Assembly (NCBI GenBank): GCA_947685225.1
Contig: CANTUV010000003.1
Coordinates: 2,736,001-2,800,000 of the forward strand
From: Garcia nutans
Lineage: Eukaryota; Streptophyta; Magnoliopsida; Malpighiales; Euphorbiaceae
Direction of reading: 5' to 3'
DNA length: 64,000 bases
The notes beneath the pieces are model-generated. The model ran no database searches, was not told the origin of the DNA, and saw nothing but the letters and a program-made list of their open reading frames with translations. Made by a program: the position numbers and the translations under genes. Shown in pieces: positions 45,082-55,477 of the stretch. Each line of letters starts with the position of its first letter. Positions within the stretch are counted from its first letter, which is position 1.

Positions 45082-46224
45082 TGTTGTCCTAAGATGGCAA
45101 CCAAGAGGGGGGGTGAATTGGTTTCCTCAAGAAATGATGGCAAATTAAAACTTCAACAAATAAGAAATGTAGAAGATGTAGAAGATTGAGTAGAGAGCAG
45201 AAAAATCAACACAAGAGATTTATAGTTGTTTGGATTCAACAATCCTACATCCACTCCCCAACCTCAATTGGATATTCCACTATACTTGAAGTTTTACAAG
45301 CTCACTTCCAACTTTGGTGTTTTTACAAGCTCACACCTAACTTGACAAGTGTTTTACTAAGGCTAACACTCAAACCACTTACAAGAGTTTTACTAGGTTT
45401 ACTCTCACAACCTTTACAAGAGTTTTCCCAGGCTCACTCTCACAACCTTTACAAGAGTTTTACTTGGCTCACTCTCACAACCTTTACAATTGGTGTTTTA
45501 GTGGCTAACACTCAACCTTACATGAAGAGATAAATAGATGAAAGCTAAAGTAAATAAATTGTAAGAGCTTGGAAAATATTAGTATTTATTCTCTTGCTAG
45601 AAGACTTGTTTGAGGTGGTATTTATAGGCCTCAAACAAGTTCTGCCCGTTGGTGAAGTGGGTAGAAAAGTGCAACTCCAACAGCCACAAAATCTTCTTGG
45701 ATTTTGTGTCAAACTGTTGGTGCGGTCGTACACCACCTTTGGATGGTCGTGCATCCTGGGATGGTCACTCACCACCTTTGGGCAGTCAAGCATCTGTTTG
45801 TGTGGTCATCCCAGCAGTCTAGTGCGGTCATACAATTCAAATCTCTAACAGCTACTTAACACGTGGCATCTTCTTATTGGTTCTTTAACTAGCCGTTGAA
45901 GCCCACCAACAGCTATATGAATTTAGCGGTCACGCAGTCACTTTGGGCGATCGCGCATTGTCTTGCGTTGAGTCATTCACAGCTCCATGCCACCATGAAC
46001 CTCTCTGTCAAACCAAGACAATTTGGATGGTCGCGCACATCCTTGGGGCGGTCGCGCATCCCTTCAAAGACAAATTTTCAGCACTTAGGAAATCTTTAAA
46101 TTTCTTTGCATTTCAGCTCATTCTAAGTTGCTTTCCTGCCATATAGGCACTCATTGAAGCCATTAGATCACTTCAATTTGTTTGCCAAGATCAAAAATAA
46201 GATTGACCTAAATCTAGGTCAACA
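45082..46224 (-). repeat. E4 5' LTR
   Basis: Identical length to its partner (1143 bp). TATA box (minus) at 45619-45628. GGTCG-motif repeats at 45723-45830 and 45928-46060, more decayed than in the left copy by C-to-T and G-to-A changes (GGTCGTAC, GGTCATAC). Confidence 0.88.
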
Positions 46225-47311
46225 GATTACATCATGTGCGTGAGTTAGGACTCCCGTGTTACACGTGTTGTGTTATATAAGGGATACCATAATTTCACTC
46301 AAGGTATGGAGATCAAGCATGGCATAACCACTCATAGCCTTATACCATTTGGAATATACTTGATATGGGAACCTAAGCCTTTTAACCCAAAGACTAAAGC
46401 TCATTTAATTGGCCTAGTTACTTTCCTTAGGTTTTTACCCCAAATGCTTGTTGTTTGACTATGGTTAATTTATATTGGCTTAAATCATGGCTTATTTGAT
46501 TTGTTCTTTTTCTAATATGACCTAAGTACATTGTATGCTCAAAATAATTTTTTCCTTTAAAGTCTAAAAGACCAAAGCTATTTTTAAAACTTTTCAAGAT
46601 GGTCTTTGGACATAAAAATTTTTCAAAACAGTTAAAAATTCTTTTTCTCGTGACCCAAATACATAGCCCAAAATTCATTTTTTCTAAAAGCTTTTTATGG
46701 GCTTTGAAACAAAATTATTTTTCACTTCATTATGAGCTTTTCAAAGAGCTTATGAATACTTAGGTCAATTATGAAAATACCAAAAATCAATTGTGAGCCT
46801 AGTTTATACTAAGAGTTATTAATCATGGACTTATTTTTGGCATGAATCATTAGTTACTTTTTCAAGTGAGAAATCTATTTATAATAAACCTCTTAATTTA
46901 GTTTTAATCCAATATAGCATAAAAGCTACAATAGTTGGTTGATTGGATTAAAACCTAATTAATGGTAATTATCATGGATTGATTTCCTTTTTTGAAAATA
47001 TAACTATTGGTTGAAACGTCCGAGGGAAATATTCAAAAATAAGATACCCCACGTTGGTATTTTGTTAACCATATACCTAGGAAAAGGGACTTACCATCCG
47101 TGTTTGGAAGTTATAAGGTGGGAAGGAACGTCCTATTTATCCTTGTTTGTTTATTGTTTGTGCATACATGCATACATGCATCACATGACATATCATTAAT
47201 CCCTTCTGGTTCACAGCCCTAGATTATGATAGTTCAAAAGCTTACAACAATCTGACCTATGCTGGAGATGAAGAATCTAGTAACGACTCAATCACTTTCT
47301 CACCAAAAGCA
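46225..47311 (+). other. E3 leader, continued after E4
   Basis: Collinear (inverted) with 18374-19450 of E1. Non-coding. Confidence 0.65.
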
Positions 47312-48705
47312 ATGGAGCCCGAACAAATTCAAAAAATGGTGAATGACGCCCTCAATACCAAGATGGAAGAAATAAAGAGGCCCTGACTGAGACCATGAAG
47401 AATCAATTAGCTACAATTTTAGGGAACAATGCCGAACCATCTGCTAGCACTAAGAAGCCAAAGGACAAAGGGAAGGCTAAGGTTGGTGAAGTGGCTTTTG
47501 ATGAAGACAAGGTAGTCTTTGATGATGATGACAACTGGGCCCAATACTTTCAAGATCCTCAAGACAAAAAGGAGCCGAAGGTTGTTGAGAAGACAACTAT
47601 TGAAAAGACCGAGACGTCTGATGTTGAGAAGATGATTGCTGATTTAGAAAAGAAATTTGAGAAGAAGCTGAAAACTGAAGAGATGTTCAAGATTGACAAA
47701 CTATTTGAACAAGATGAGGAGGTCCCTTATAAGTTCAAGATGCCTTCCTTTGCTAGGTACAATGGTACTGGAAATCCTCATTTCTATGTGAAGCAGTACA
47801 TCACTGCTATGCAGTCTACTCGAGCTACTAAAGCTCAAACTCTGAGGTATTTTATGCTCTCATTGAACCCTATTGTCCAAAATTGGTTCAACACCTTAGA
47901 GGAAAGTACTCATAAAGATTGGGATATATTGTACAAGGCTTTCATTCAGCAATATGGGTACAATGTCGAGCTAAAAGTTACCTTAATGGAAGTTGAGTCC
48001 ATTAGACAAAGGCCAAATGAGAATTTTGTAGACTATGTGAAAAGATGGAGAAATAAGGCTGCTTTGCTCAAGAAGAGGCCCGATGAATCTGATCAAATAA
48101 GGATGATTGTGAGAGGGGTATTGTCTAGTCGTCGTGAAAGGATGTCTCATACACTCATCCATGATTTCAAAGATCTTCTCCAAGTTGGTCTGCAAATTGA
48201 AGAATGGGAAAGGGAGAAGAATTGTTTTCAATAAGAAGGAAAGAGAAAGGGAACTACCAGTCTAAAAATCAAAAGCATGCAAAAAGAAGTTGATGTTAAT
48301 ACAACTTGTCAAGCAAATAGAAGGTAGTTTTCAGATCTGGGGAAGCCTTTGTCTTGGGTCTTCAACATGCTACAAAAGAAGGGACTATTACAGCCATTGG
48401 TCCCTCGACCTTTGCCGAATCCTTTACCCCCAAAATTTGATACTAAAGCCTTTTGTGAGTTTCATCAGACACAAAGACATGAGACAGACAAATGCTTGTG
48501 ACTAAAACATGAGATCCAAAATTTAATTGATAATGGTAAGCTGCCTAAGCCTGATAAGCCCAGCATAAAAGACAATCCTTTGCCAAGGTTCAATAGAGTG
48601 CCACCTCCAGCAACCTTCATGGTAGGAAAAAGATTGGAAGAAGATTTTGTCTTATCCTCTTTTCAAGATGGGAATGTTGAAGATGTGAAAGGAGAAGGAG
48701 CTTAA
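47312..48705 (+). pseudogene. gag: E3 gag (best preserved of the E1/E2/E3 family)
   Basis: The ATG at 47312 (MEPEQIQKMVNDALNTKMEE) loses frame after about 22 codons through a one-base deletion near 47380. From 47395 the correct frame is open for 279 codons: KDKGKAKVGEVAFDEDKV, the acidic DDDDNWAQYFQDPQDKKEP, then the capsid-like core KMPSFARYNGTGNPHFYVKQ, TLRYFMLSLNPIVQNWFNTL, HKDWDILYKAFIQQYGYN and KRWRNKAALLKKRPDESDQI, in the order of the retrotransposon gag family. After a TAA at 48232 the same frame continues with further stops to the variant knuckle CEFHQTQRHETDKC (C-x2-H-x4-H-x4-C) and ends at TAA 48703-48705. It is followed by unrelated sequence instead of protease. Confidence 0.82.
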
Positions 48706-49915
48706 CTCAACAAACTTTCCTTAGCTTGAATGTTGTTTTTCAATTTTGCTTTCTTTAATACTTAATTGGAACAATTATGTTTTTCTATTTTTGTTTGAAT
48801 AAATTATTTTCATCAAAATTTTTGTTGGTCTTTGTTCATTTTCATTTTGGTGCTCAACCAATGATGAATCTAGCTTGATATTCATAAATTAATGTATCTA
48901 GGCATCATGATTTGAATGACTTTACTAGATAAGAGAATTGCTCTATAGCATTGAGTTATGTATGCTTACTTAGAGAGGGCTCCTGCATAATTAGCTTTGC
49001 CTAGGTCCTAATCAGTCTTAGAACATGCTTTGACAAACTTTCGAGGCGAAATTGAATTCTGCTTATTTTAAGAGAGAAATGATCTAGGCATTGTTTGGTT
49101 AGCCAACAACTAGTATCCACCCAATTAAATATCAATCCCTAGTTGTCCCTTTGAGCCTTCATGAAATTTTAGCTTTCTTTTCATTTGACTTACAAACCCC
49201 AACAACCTACTCTGAGTAGTTGTGATGCTTTTGACAAGTCTTATGATCACTAGGGTGAAGAGGCAAGAAGATCAAAGAATGGAATGTATAACCAAAACCG
49301 TAAGGATAGTTAATGTTCTCAAAACCATAGTGGTAGTTGAAGTTCACCTAATATATCCAATCTATCAAGATAACATCAAAGTAACAAATGATTTATCCCT
49401 GTTAAAGAAGATCTATGTCACTCCACTCATCCATTATTAGAAATACAAGTGGGTACAAACAAGACAACTCTTTTAGAGCTAGAACCAATAAAAAGAAAAT
49501 AAAAAGAAAATAAAATAAAAGAAATAAAATAAAATAAAATAAAAGAAGAAAATAAAATAAAAGAAGAAAATAAAATAAAAATAAAACCCAAAATGGTTCA
49601 GAAAGCAACCAAGTTCTTTTTTACCTAAGGCAACAAAAGGCTTCCATTTGGTTTATAAGGACAGTTTGACTTGAATTGGTCCAACCCAACTAAAGATTTG
49701 ATCAAAATTAGAGAAAAAAGAGAAGGAACATCCAGTTCTTGAAATTTCTATACTTAACAATCCTACAGAGAAGAAGGACAAAATACTCAAAGAAAGGGAA
49801 GAGTAAGAAAAGAAAGAGAAAGAAAAGGAAAAGGAAAAAGGGAAAAAAGAAATAAATGAATATGGGTACCAAACTTTTTGCAAAGGCAAAGACTGTCCCA
49901 ATCAAGATCCAGATT
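48706..49915. other. Unassigned segment between E3 gag and E5
   Basis: About 1.2 kb without a match to E1, E2 or E5 and without a convincing frame. It holds an (A/G)AAATAAAAT simple repeat at 49486-49585 and a purine-rich run at 49790-49860. A 72-codon frame at 49222-49440 has no family pattern. It could be a remnant of another element or filler from the deletion that truncated E3 and E5. Confidence 0.5.
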
Positions 49916-50757
49916 AATGTTGATTGATTAGTTAATTAGGCCTAAGACCTAAAATGATTAGGTCTTTGACCAACAAGATTGATTGATTCATGGCTTAATG
50001 CCGAAATGTTCATTGATTAGTTAATTAGGTCTTAGACCTAAAAGGATTAGGTCTTTGACCAAAAAGAAGAAATTCAGAAGAAGATGGAATGCTTATGACA
50101 TACTTGAATTGACAAAAGATGAATTATAATATTACCCTGCTTAGGATTTTTCCACTTCGAAGTTCTAGATCTCGTTTTCTTGGACCTTGGATTATGATCC
50201 TTGATTACGATTGATTCCTGCAGCGCAAGGTTAGATTTATGCAAAGAAAAGTCTAAGAGAAGTCCTTAAGCGTGAAAATAGAGAGTTCGTCAGCACGAGG
50301 TTTCAAAAACCGAAAAGCCCACCCTTTTTCTGAAAATTTAACAGCCTTTTATAGACAAAAACGGACCCGGACGGCGGTCGAACCGCCGTGGAAGTGACAA
50401 GCCGGGAAACATGGAAAAAATAGAAACGTCGGTGGTCGTGCCTCCGTGATCGACGGTCGGGCCGCTGCGGTCAGCGGTCAGCGGTCGGACCGCCGCTGTC
50501 AACGGTCGGACCGCCTTGGTCGGCGACTGAGTCCCCATAATGGCACGCATGATTTTTTTTCAAACTGATTTTTCGGGAGCTACGGACCTCCAAAAAATAT
50601 TCCGGGACCATATTCGTGATCCTTGCGACATTTCGGACATTTCAAGTACCATGATGACATACTTTTGGTGAACTTTACTGTGGTCATCCGGTCTGGCTTG
50701 GTCTTCTGCAGTCTGAGAAAATCAGCTTTTCGAGCCTCAAAATTCGAGTATTCACAA
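49916..50757 (-). repeat. E5 3' LTR, visible matching part
   Basis: Matches 63190 to the window end. The true inner end is unknown because the partner leaves the window. It contains GC-rich palindromic GGCGGTC-GACCGCC motifs at 50360-50520. A possible polypurine tract (minus, TTGGGGGGCAAC at about 51262-51273) would place the LTR end there, beyond exon 1 of the PMD gene. Confidence 0.75.
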
Positions 50758-50841
50758 TTGCGTTTTTGCGAGGACCCAGTGGTCGTCAGAAATGAGAATT
50801 TTGAGCGAGGTGCAAAAAGACCCGCGTTTTTGCCTTTTCCT

Positions 50842-50848
50842 TATAAAT
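50842..50848 (+). promoter_or_regulatory. TATA box of the antisense PMD gene in E5
   Basis: TATAAAT, 83 bp before the ATG at 50925, followed by GGCTCATTTCC exactly as after the E1 PMD TATA box. Confidence 0.65.
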
Positions 50849-50924
50849 AGGCTCATTTCCATTCCATTTTCATTTGCTTTCATTCTTTCTTCTTCTTTCC
50901 TTTCCTTCAAACTTCCCTTAGACG

Positions 50925-53180
50925 ATGGATTTCACTGGCCTAGAAGACTTCGAAATCCCACTCCCTCCCTGCAATCTTTTACTTGAGGAGGAGAAGCACA
51001 GTTCCCGGACCGGCTGCTATGAGGTAAGTACCTTCCCCTTTACTCATCTAGTATGCATGTTTAGGAATTTTATTTATTTCCAGTAAGGAACTTAGAAACA
51101 AATTTTAGGAATTTTTCCTTTACGTGTACTAGTAATGAATCAAGAGTAATACCAGGCTTCACCATGTTCTGCCATCAGTAATTATTTCTAGTAAAGAACT
51201 TAGAAATAATTCTCTAGGAAGTCACACCCGGCTGGGGATAGAATTTTAAATTTTTCTGAAGTTGCCCCCCAAATTATCCATAATAATGAATTAGAAAATA
51301 ACTCTCTCTGTTTTTTTTAGGACACTGCGATTAGGATATCCATCGCCGAGAGACCCATTAGCACTATTCTGGCTTACATCTTTGATGCCGGGCATCCGGT
51401 GGGGGATCTTATCAGACCTGCTTTCCTTCACCATTTGAGGACTATAGATGTGGGCAGAGATATCCACAGGGAGTTGATCTGCGCGCTGGCTGAGCGATGG
51501 TGGCCCACTACTGATATCTTCCATTTTGCTTGGGGGGAGATGATGATGACGCCTACCGACTTTTCCGTCATTTCTGGGATTCCCTTCGGTGTTGAGATGG
51601 TAGAGTACTATAATGACTGGCGGCATGACATTTCTTCAGCCAACATGGTCACTTTGATCGGGGTTGACTATCCTCGACATCAGGCGCCTCGCTGCATTCA
51701 GCGAAGGTGGCTTGTAGAGCAGGCGCCAGCCATCTATACTGGCTACGAGGTAGGCAATCTTACTGCTGATCAGGTGGCCAGGTTTACCCTGATTCTCCTG
51801 TTTTCTAGCTCCTTCTTAGCAAACAGGAAGGACGCAGTGAGTCTCAATGTGCTGAAGAGTCTACTCGACCTGACACGACTCCCGACATATGATTGGGCTA
51901 GCATGATGCTGTGTAGATTGTATGACGATATGTCCGACCTCTGCTATACCCGCATTGCCCCATGTGGCCTGTACTACTTCTGGGAGGTAACGTAAAGAAC
52001 ATTTCCTTTATCTTGCATAAACCGACTCTGATATCTTCTTCATTTTTCCAGACTTGGGCTTACGAGTACTTTCCTGGTGTCGCCCCTTTTCTTCGTGAGC
52101 CACCTGCCCCAATAGATCCTCTTTCTCCCATTGCTTGGAGATGGTATAAAGAGAGGATAGAAGCACCAAAGAGGAAGCTTCCTATCAGAGAGCTGAGATC
52201 GTTCTTTGACAGCTGCTCCATGAACTCGGTAAATACTTTATCCTCATCTCTATTTATTGTATTAGAGAAAATGATTCACTAACATAATAAATTTTTACAA
52301 GTTGTATTCACAGCGATGTCTAGCCTGCTGATAGAGTGGATTGCTCAAGATCAAAGCTTTCAGCGATCATAGTTCCTGACTCACCGTCGATTCATACTTC
52401 CCCATCCAGAGTATCGACGGTATTATCTCGCTGAGAGAGTGACTTTTCAGATTGCCGGCTTCCGTACAGCTCCCTTGGACCCCCCCCCCCCCCGATGACA
52501 TGCTATCTTTGACGCTTCTGCCTGTTACTGCGTCCCAGTATGAGGGTGATCCCTTTGAATCGGCCTTTGCCCCGGATGATGATGATTATGACTTCTACTG
52601 TCTTCAGCGATTGATGCCACGCATTGGGACACGGTTTGATTCTGCACCACCTTATCGGTCCTCCCATTCTTCGGCTCCCACTTCTAGCACTCTGGGAGAC
52701 CACCCCTCTTCCAGCTGGCGAGCTGACAGACCTTCTTCCTCTAGGGTTGAGGCTTCTGCTTTTAGGGCTGGACCATCCCACACTGGAGCAAGCAGCAGTT
52801 CATCACATTTGAGGCCTCCTCCATCCATTCTTGCGGCTACCGGTCAATTGGACCTTCTTTGGCCGACCTGAGGCTGCCTTATGTTGTTCGGTATCATGCA
52901 CCCGATGGTTGGGTGACCCGACCGATTAGTGTGGAGGGCGTACCATATCGGAGCCTTGTTCACATTACTCAGGTATATTCCTCTAGAACCTTTCATGAAA
53001 AGGATTCATAAAATTCTCTTGAAATTGACTGTGATTCTGTCTTTTTTACAGGTACCTGAGGGCCTAGTTGCTGACATGGCGACACTGATCACTGCTTTCT
53101 CTGATGAGCTGACGGGTGCTTGGACTGATAGTGCTTATGAGAGGCAGAACAGTCAACAAAGACGGAGAGCCCGGCGTTGA
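50925..53180 (+). pseudogene. Antisense PMD gene of E5 (five exons, nearly intact 5' half)
   Basis: Exons by GT/AG sites: 50925-51023 (33 codons, MDFTGLEDFEIPLPPCNLLL), 51321-51986 (222 codons), 52052-52228 (59 codons), about 52314-52973, 53052-53180. The first three are open and in phase. Exon 2 has the PMD core: ERWWPTTDIFHFAWGEMMMT, PTDFSVISGIPFG, YTGYEVGNLTADQVARFTL and YDDMSDLCYTRIAPCGLYYF. Exon 3 begins TWAYEYFPGVAPF, as in E1 and E2. Exon 4 is damaged: a stop near its start, then a frame change at a C14 run (52480-52493), then a Ser/Pro-rich tail with DDDDYDFY. The last exon ends QQRRRARR. PMD proteins are nuclear silencing-related factors in the host; the element-borne ones have unproven roles. 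It converges on pol with the gene after it. Confidence 0.75.
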
Positions 53181-53606
53181 TTTCTCATATTTGTCTTGGA
53201 TTATATTTGTAGTATTTGAATTATTCTTGCTCTGTACTTTGTACTTTTCATGTTTTTCACATGTTATTTGAACTTAGAAATAAACCTGTATTTATTTGTT
53301 AGTATTGACAGCAAATATGTATGTATGATGCTTGTTTTTTAGAAATCTATTTTCAAAATAAATCCCTGAAACAACCCCCCAAAAATAGCACCTAACAGGA
53401 CCAAAACACAAAAATTTCACAAAACATCAAAAACAGGAATCGAAATTGGGTCGGTGGCGGTCGGACCGCCGTGGCCGACGGTCAAGCTGCCGGTGACGGC
53501 GGTCGGACCGCCGTCTGGGCCAGGGTTGTATAAAAAATGAAGTTTAAGTGCATTTTCAGGCCAGAAAATAGGTTTTTCACTGCAGGATTCTATTTTTCTC
53601 TCAACA
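53181..53606. other. Spacer between the two antisense genes of E5, with GC palindromes
   Basis: It holds GGCGGTCGGACCGCC-type palindromes at 53455-53515, the motif also seen in both E5 LTRs, about 100-150 bp before the next ATG. A plausible promoter region for the DUF7745-like gene; no TATA box is evident. Confidence 0.55.
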
Positions 53607-54936
53607 ATGAACCCTCTTTTTAATCATGTGATGCATAACTGGACCAAGAGCCTCCATAATGTTGAAAGGATCAACATGGGAAGATATGGATTGAAAGCTA
53701 TTGCCACCCTTAGAGGTGTAGCTGTGGATTGGGATTTCTTGCATGCTTGTATCAGATTTTGGGATCCCCAAGCCCACGTTTTGAGATTTGGTGCCCGGAT
53801 GGAGGAGATATGTCCTCTTTTTGAGGAATTCTGCTCAATTATTGGATGTGACCCAAATGACCCTCTTGTAAGGCATGAGGTTCAAGTTGGCTATGTGGGA
53901 TCTTTTCAGAGGCTTTTCAACTTTACAAGGCCTCAAGCTCAAGCTATGATCATGGATGGGAGTAAGGCGATGCTGCTTCCTTTGATTGATGAATTCCTGA
54001 CCGCTAATTTTGAAGATGAGGTTCAACTGAAACATAGGATGCGAGCTTTTGTTTTCTGCCTATTAGCCGGGTTTCTTTTCAACCGTGATCTTGGCTTTGG
54101 AGATTTGAAGCTTTGCCCCATGGTTAGGCAAATGGAAGAACATAACTGCATTGGTGGTATAATTCTGGCTGAGACCATTTAGAGTCTTGACAGAACTGCA
54201 CTCGGATTTGAAAATTGGACTGTTACCCCGATCATTCTCCAGGTAATTTTGTTATACCTTTTGTTTCTTCTCATTTCATCATCTCTCTTTTTTGTTTGTA
54301 AATAGAAAGGATCTATTTTCTCAAGTTTGGCTGAGAGACCATCTCCGAGTGGTTGCCGCTCCCCATGCCCTGACTTATAACCCTTCCCAGTACCGTACCA
54401 AAAGAATCCAGATTTCTTTTCCCTCTATGGCTAAGTGGATCATGTGGTTGTATGAGCTCATACCAGAAGAATTGTTGTGGTTCATCCCTTGGTATAGAAT
54501 TCCTCGCTTCATGGAGGCCAATGCAATGCATAACCATGTCTACCTTCTTGGCTTCACTCATAGTACATGGTATAGTGCTTCTCGTGTCCTTAGACAGATG
54601 GGGATTGATTAGTGGGTTCCTCTTCCTGTTGGGCTTTCCATTGCTTCCCCTATTACTCCCGGAGTTACTCGAGTTGTTCAACAAACCTGGGTTAGGAACC
54701 ATCAGATGATCAGGCCTTTTGCAAAGCCTTCCCTTGTTCAGCCTACTCCAGAGTACAGAGCTTGGTTTATAGCTGAAGTTTGGCCGATTGAAAAGCCAAG
54801 GAGATATGCGTTATTGCAGGAGCTGGAGGGTAAGGATGTGGTTCCTCCTAACGAGGGGAAGATAGATGTTGCAGAGAGTTCCGAAACTAAGGAAGATATC
54901 GAAGACTCTGCCCCACGTAGGAGACGTAGGATTTAG
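53607..54936 (+). pseudogene. Antisense DUF7745-like gene of E5 (two TAG stops)
   Basis: Exon 1 (53607-54242) begins MNPLFNHVMHNWTKSLHNVE and has the family layout: DWDFLHACIRFWDPQAHVLR, EICPLFEEFCSIIGCDPND, LLPLIDEFLTANFEDEVQ, FCLLAGFLFNRDLGFGDLK, GGIILAETI. It is then interrupted by TAG at 54180-54182 and continues to a GTAATT donor. Exon 2 (from about 54318) reads VWLRDHLRVVAAPHALTYNP, WIMWLYELIPEELLWFIPWY, then a second TAG near 54610, and ends EDIEDSAPRRRRRI at 54936. The acceptor of the intron looks decayed (TTCTCAAG). The Arg-rich end could be a nuclear signal. It pairs with the PMD gene upstream in all three elements. Function unknown. Confidence 0.65.
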
Positions 54937-55014
54937 ATCCTAGGGTTGACTCTATTGTTTGCTTTTTTGGGTTGCTTGTACCTTTTTGTTTCATTGGATG
55001 TTTAGGACTTATGG

Positions 55015-55145
55015 TTTGACTCTTGTCATGGAATGAATGACTCTTTTTGTAATGACTGACTCTTTTTGTAATGAATGATTCTTTTTTGGAATGAATGACT
55101 CTTTTTGACATGAATGATTCTTTTTGGAATGAATGACTCTTTCAT
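55015..55145. repeat. Short tandem repeat after the E5 DUF7745-like gene
   Basis: About six imperfect copies of a 20-bp unit, AATGAATGACTCTTTTTG with variants (GACATGAATGATTC, GTAATGACTGAC). It lies in the 3' flank of the antisense gene. Confidence 0.75.
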
Positions 55146-55183
55146 TTGCTTTTCGAGCATTATCTACTTTATTTACTTGCTCT

Positions 55184-55326
55184 AATTTTTGCCTAAGCCG
55201 TCCTTTCGGATTTTCAACTTAGCGAGCTCTTACCCATTCTTGCCTAATCCGCCCTTTGCGGTTTTTCTACTTAGCGGGCCCCACTATTGCCTAAGCCGCC
55301 CTTTGTGGGTTTTTGACTTAGCGGGA
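55184..55326. repeat. Hairpin repeats at the convergence point of E5
   Basis: Three units: GCCTAAGCCGTCCTTTCGG..CAACTTAGCGAG, then GCCTAATCCGCCCTTTGCGG..ACTTAGCGGG, then GCCTAAGCCGCCCTTTGTGGG..GACTTAGCGGG. CTAAG pairs with CTTAG, and GCCC with GGG(C). It has the same position and almost the same unit as in E1 (12009-12162) and E2 (31210-31363), although the flanking genes have diverged. Confidence 0.8.
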
Positions 55327-55477
55327 TTTTTCTTTTTATTTATTTATTTATTTATGTTGGCAAAAGAAAAATGAATCAATGATTTTTAAAATTTAGACCG
55401 TGCTCAAGGAGAGCTGCCTACATATCTCGAATTAGTTTGCGAGAATCAGGTCTAATGTAGTTCCTTACAATGCATGA

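Larger units (their letters stand above)
42072..46224 (-). mobile_element. E4: non-autonomous Ty1/copia element in the E3 leader
   Basis: Two LTRs of 1143 bp each (42072-43214 and 45082-46224), about 95% alike by eye, enclose 1.87 kb. The flanks GATTG (42067-42071) and GATTA (46225-46229) are a 5-bp target duplication with one change; comparison with the uninterrupted E1 leader confirms the empty site. Minus-strand PBS TGGTATCAGAGCTTT (initiator-Met type, typical of copia) and a polypurine tract fix the orientation. It carries only a gag gene, so enzymes must come from elsewhere. Confidence 0.88.
39836..49915 (+). mobile_element. E3: Tat/Ogre-like element, 5' part only
   Basis: Plus-strand LTR (39836-41971), an intact PBS and a leader with E4 inserted, then gag to 48705. 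Protease, RT, integrase and 3' LTR are absent. The right limit is uncertain: 48706-49915 is not recognisably E3, and E5 LTR sequence begins at about 49916. A deletion that removed most of E3 and the E5 LTR tip is the simplest explanation. Confidence 0.7.

Noticed and set aside
49222..49440. A 72-codon gene after E3 gag
   Set aside because: No motif, no homologous counterpart in E1, E2 or E5, and an AT-rich context.
49486..49860. Functional element in the A-rich and purine-rich runs
   Set aside because: Simple sequence; it does not lie next to an LTR end, so a polypurine-tract role is not supported.
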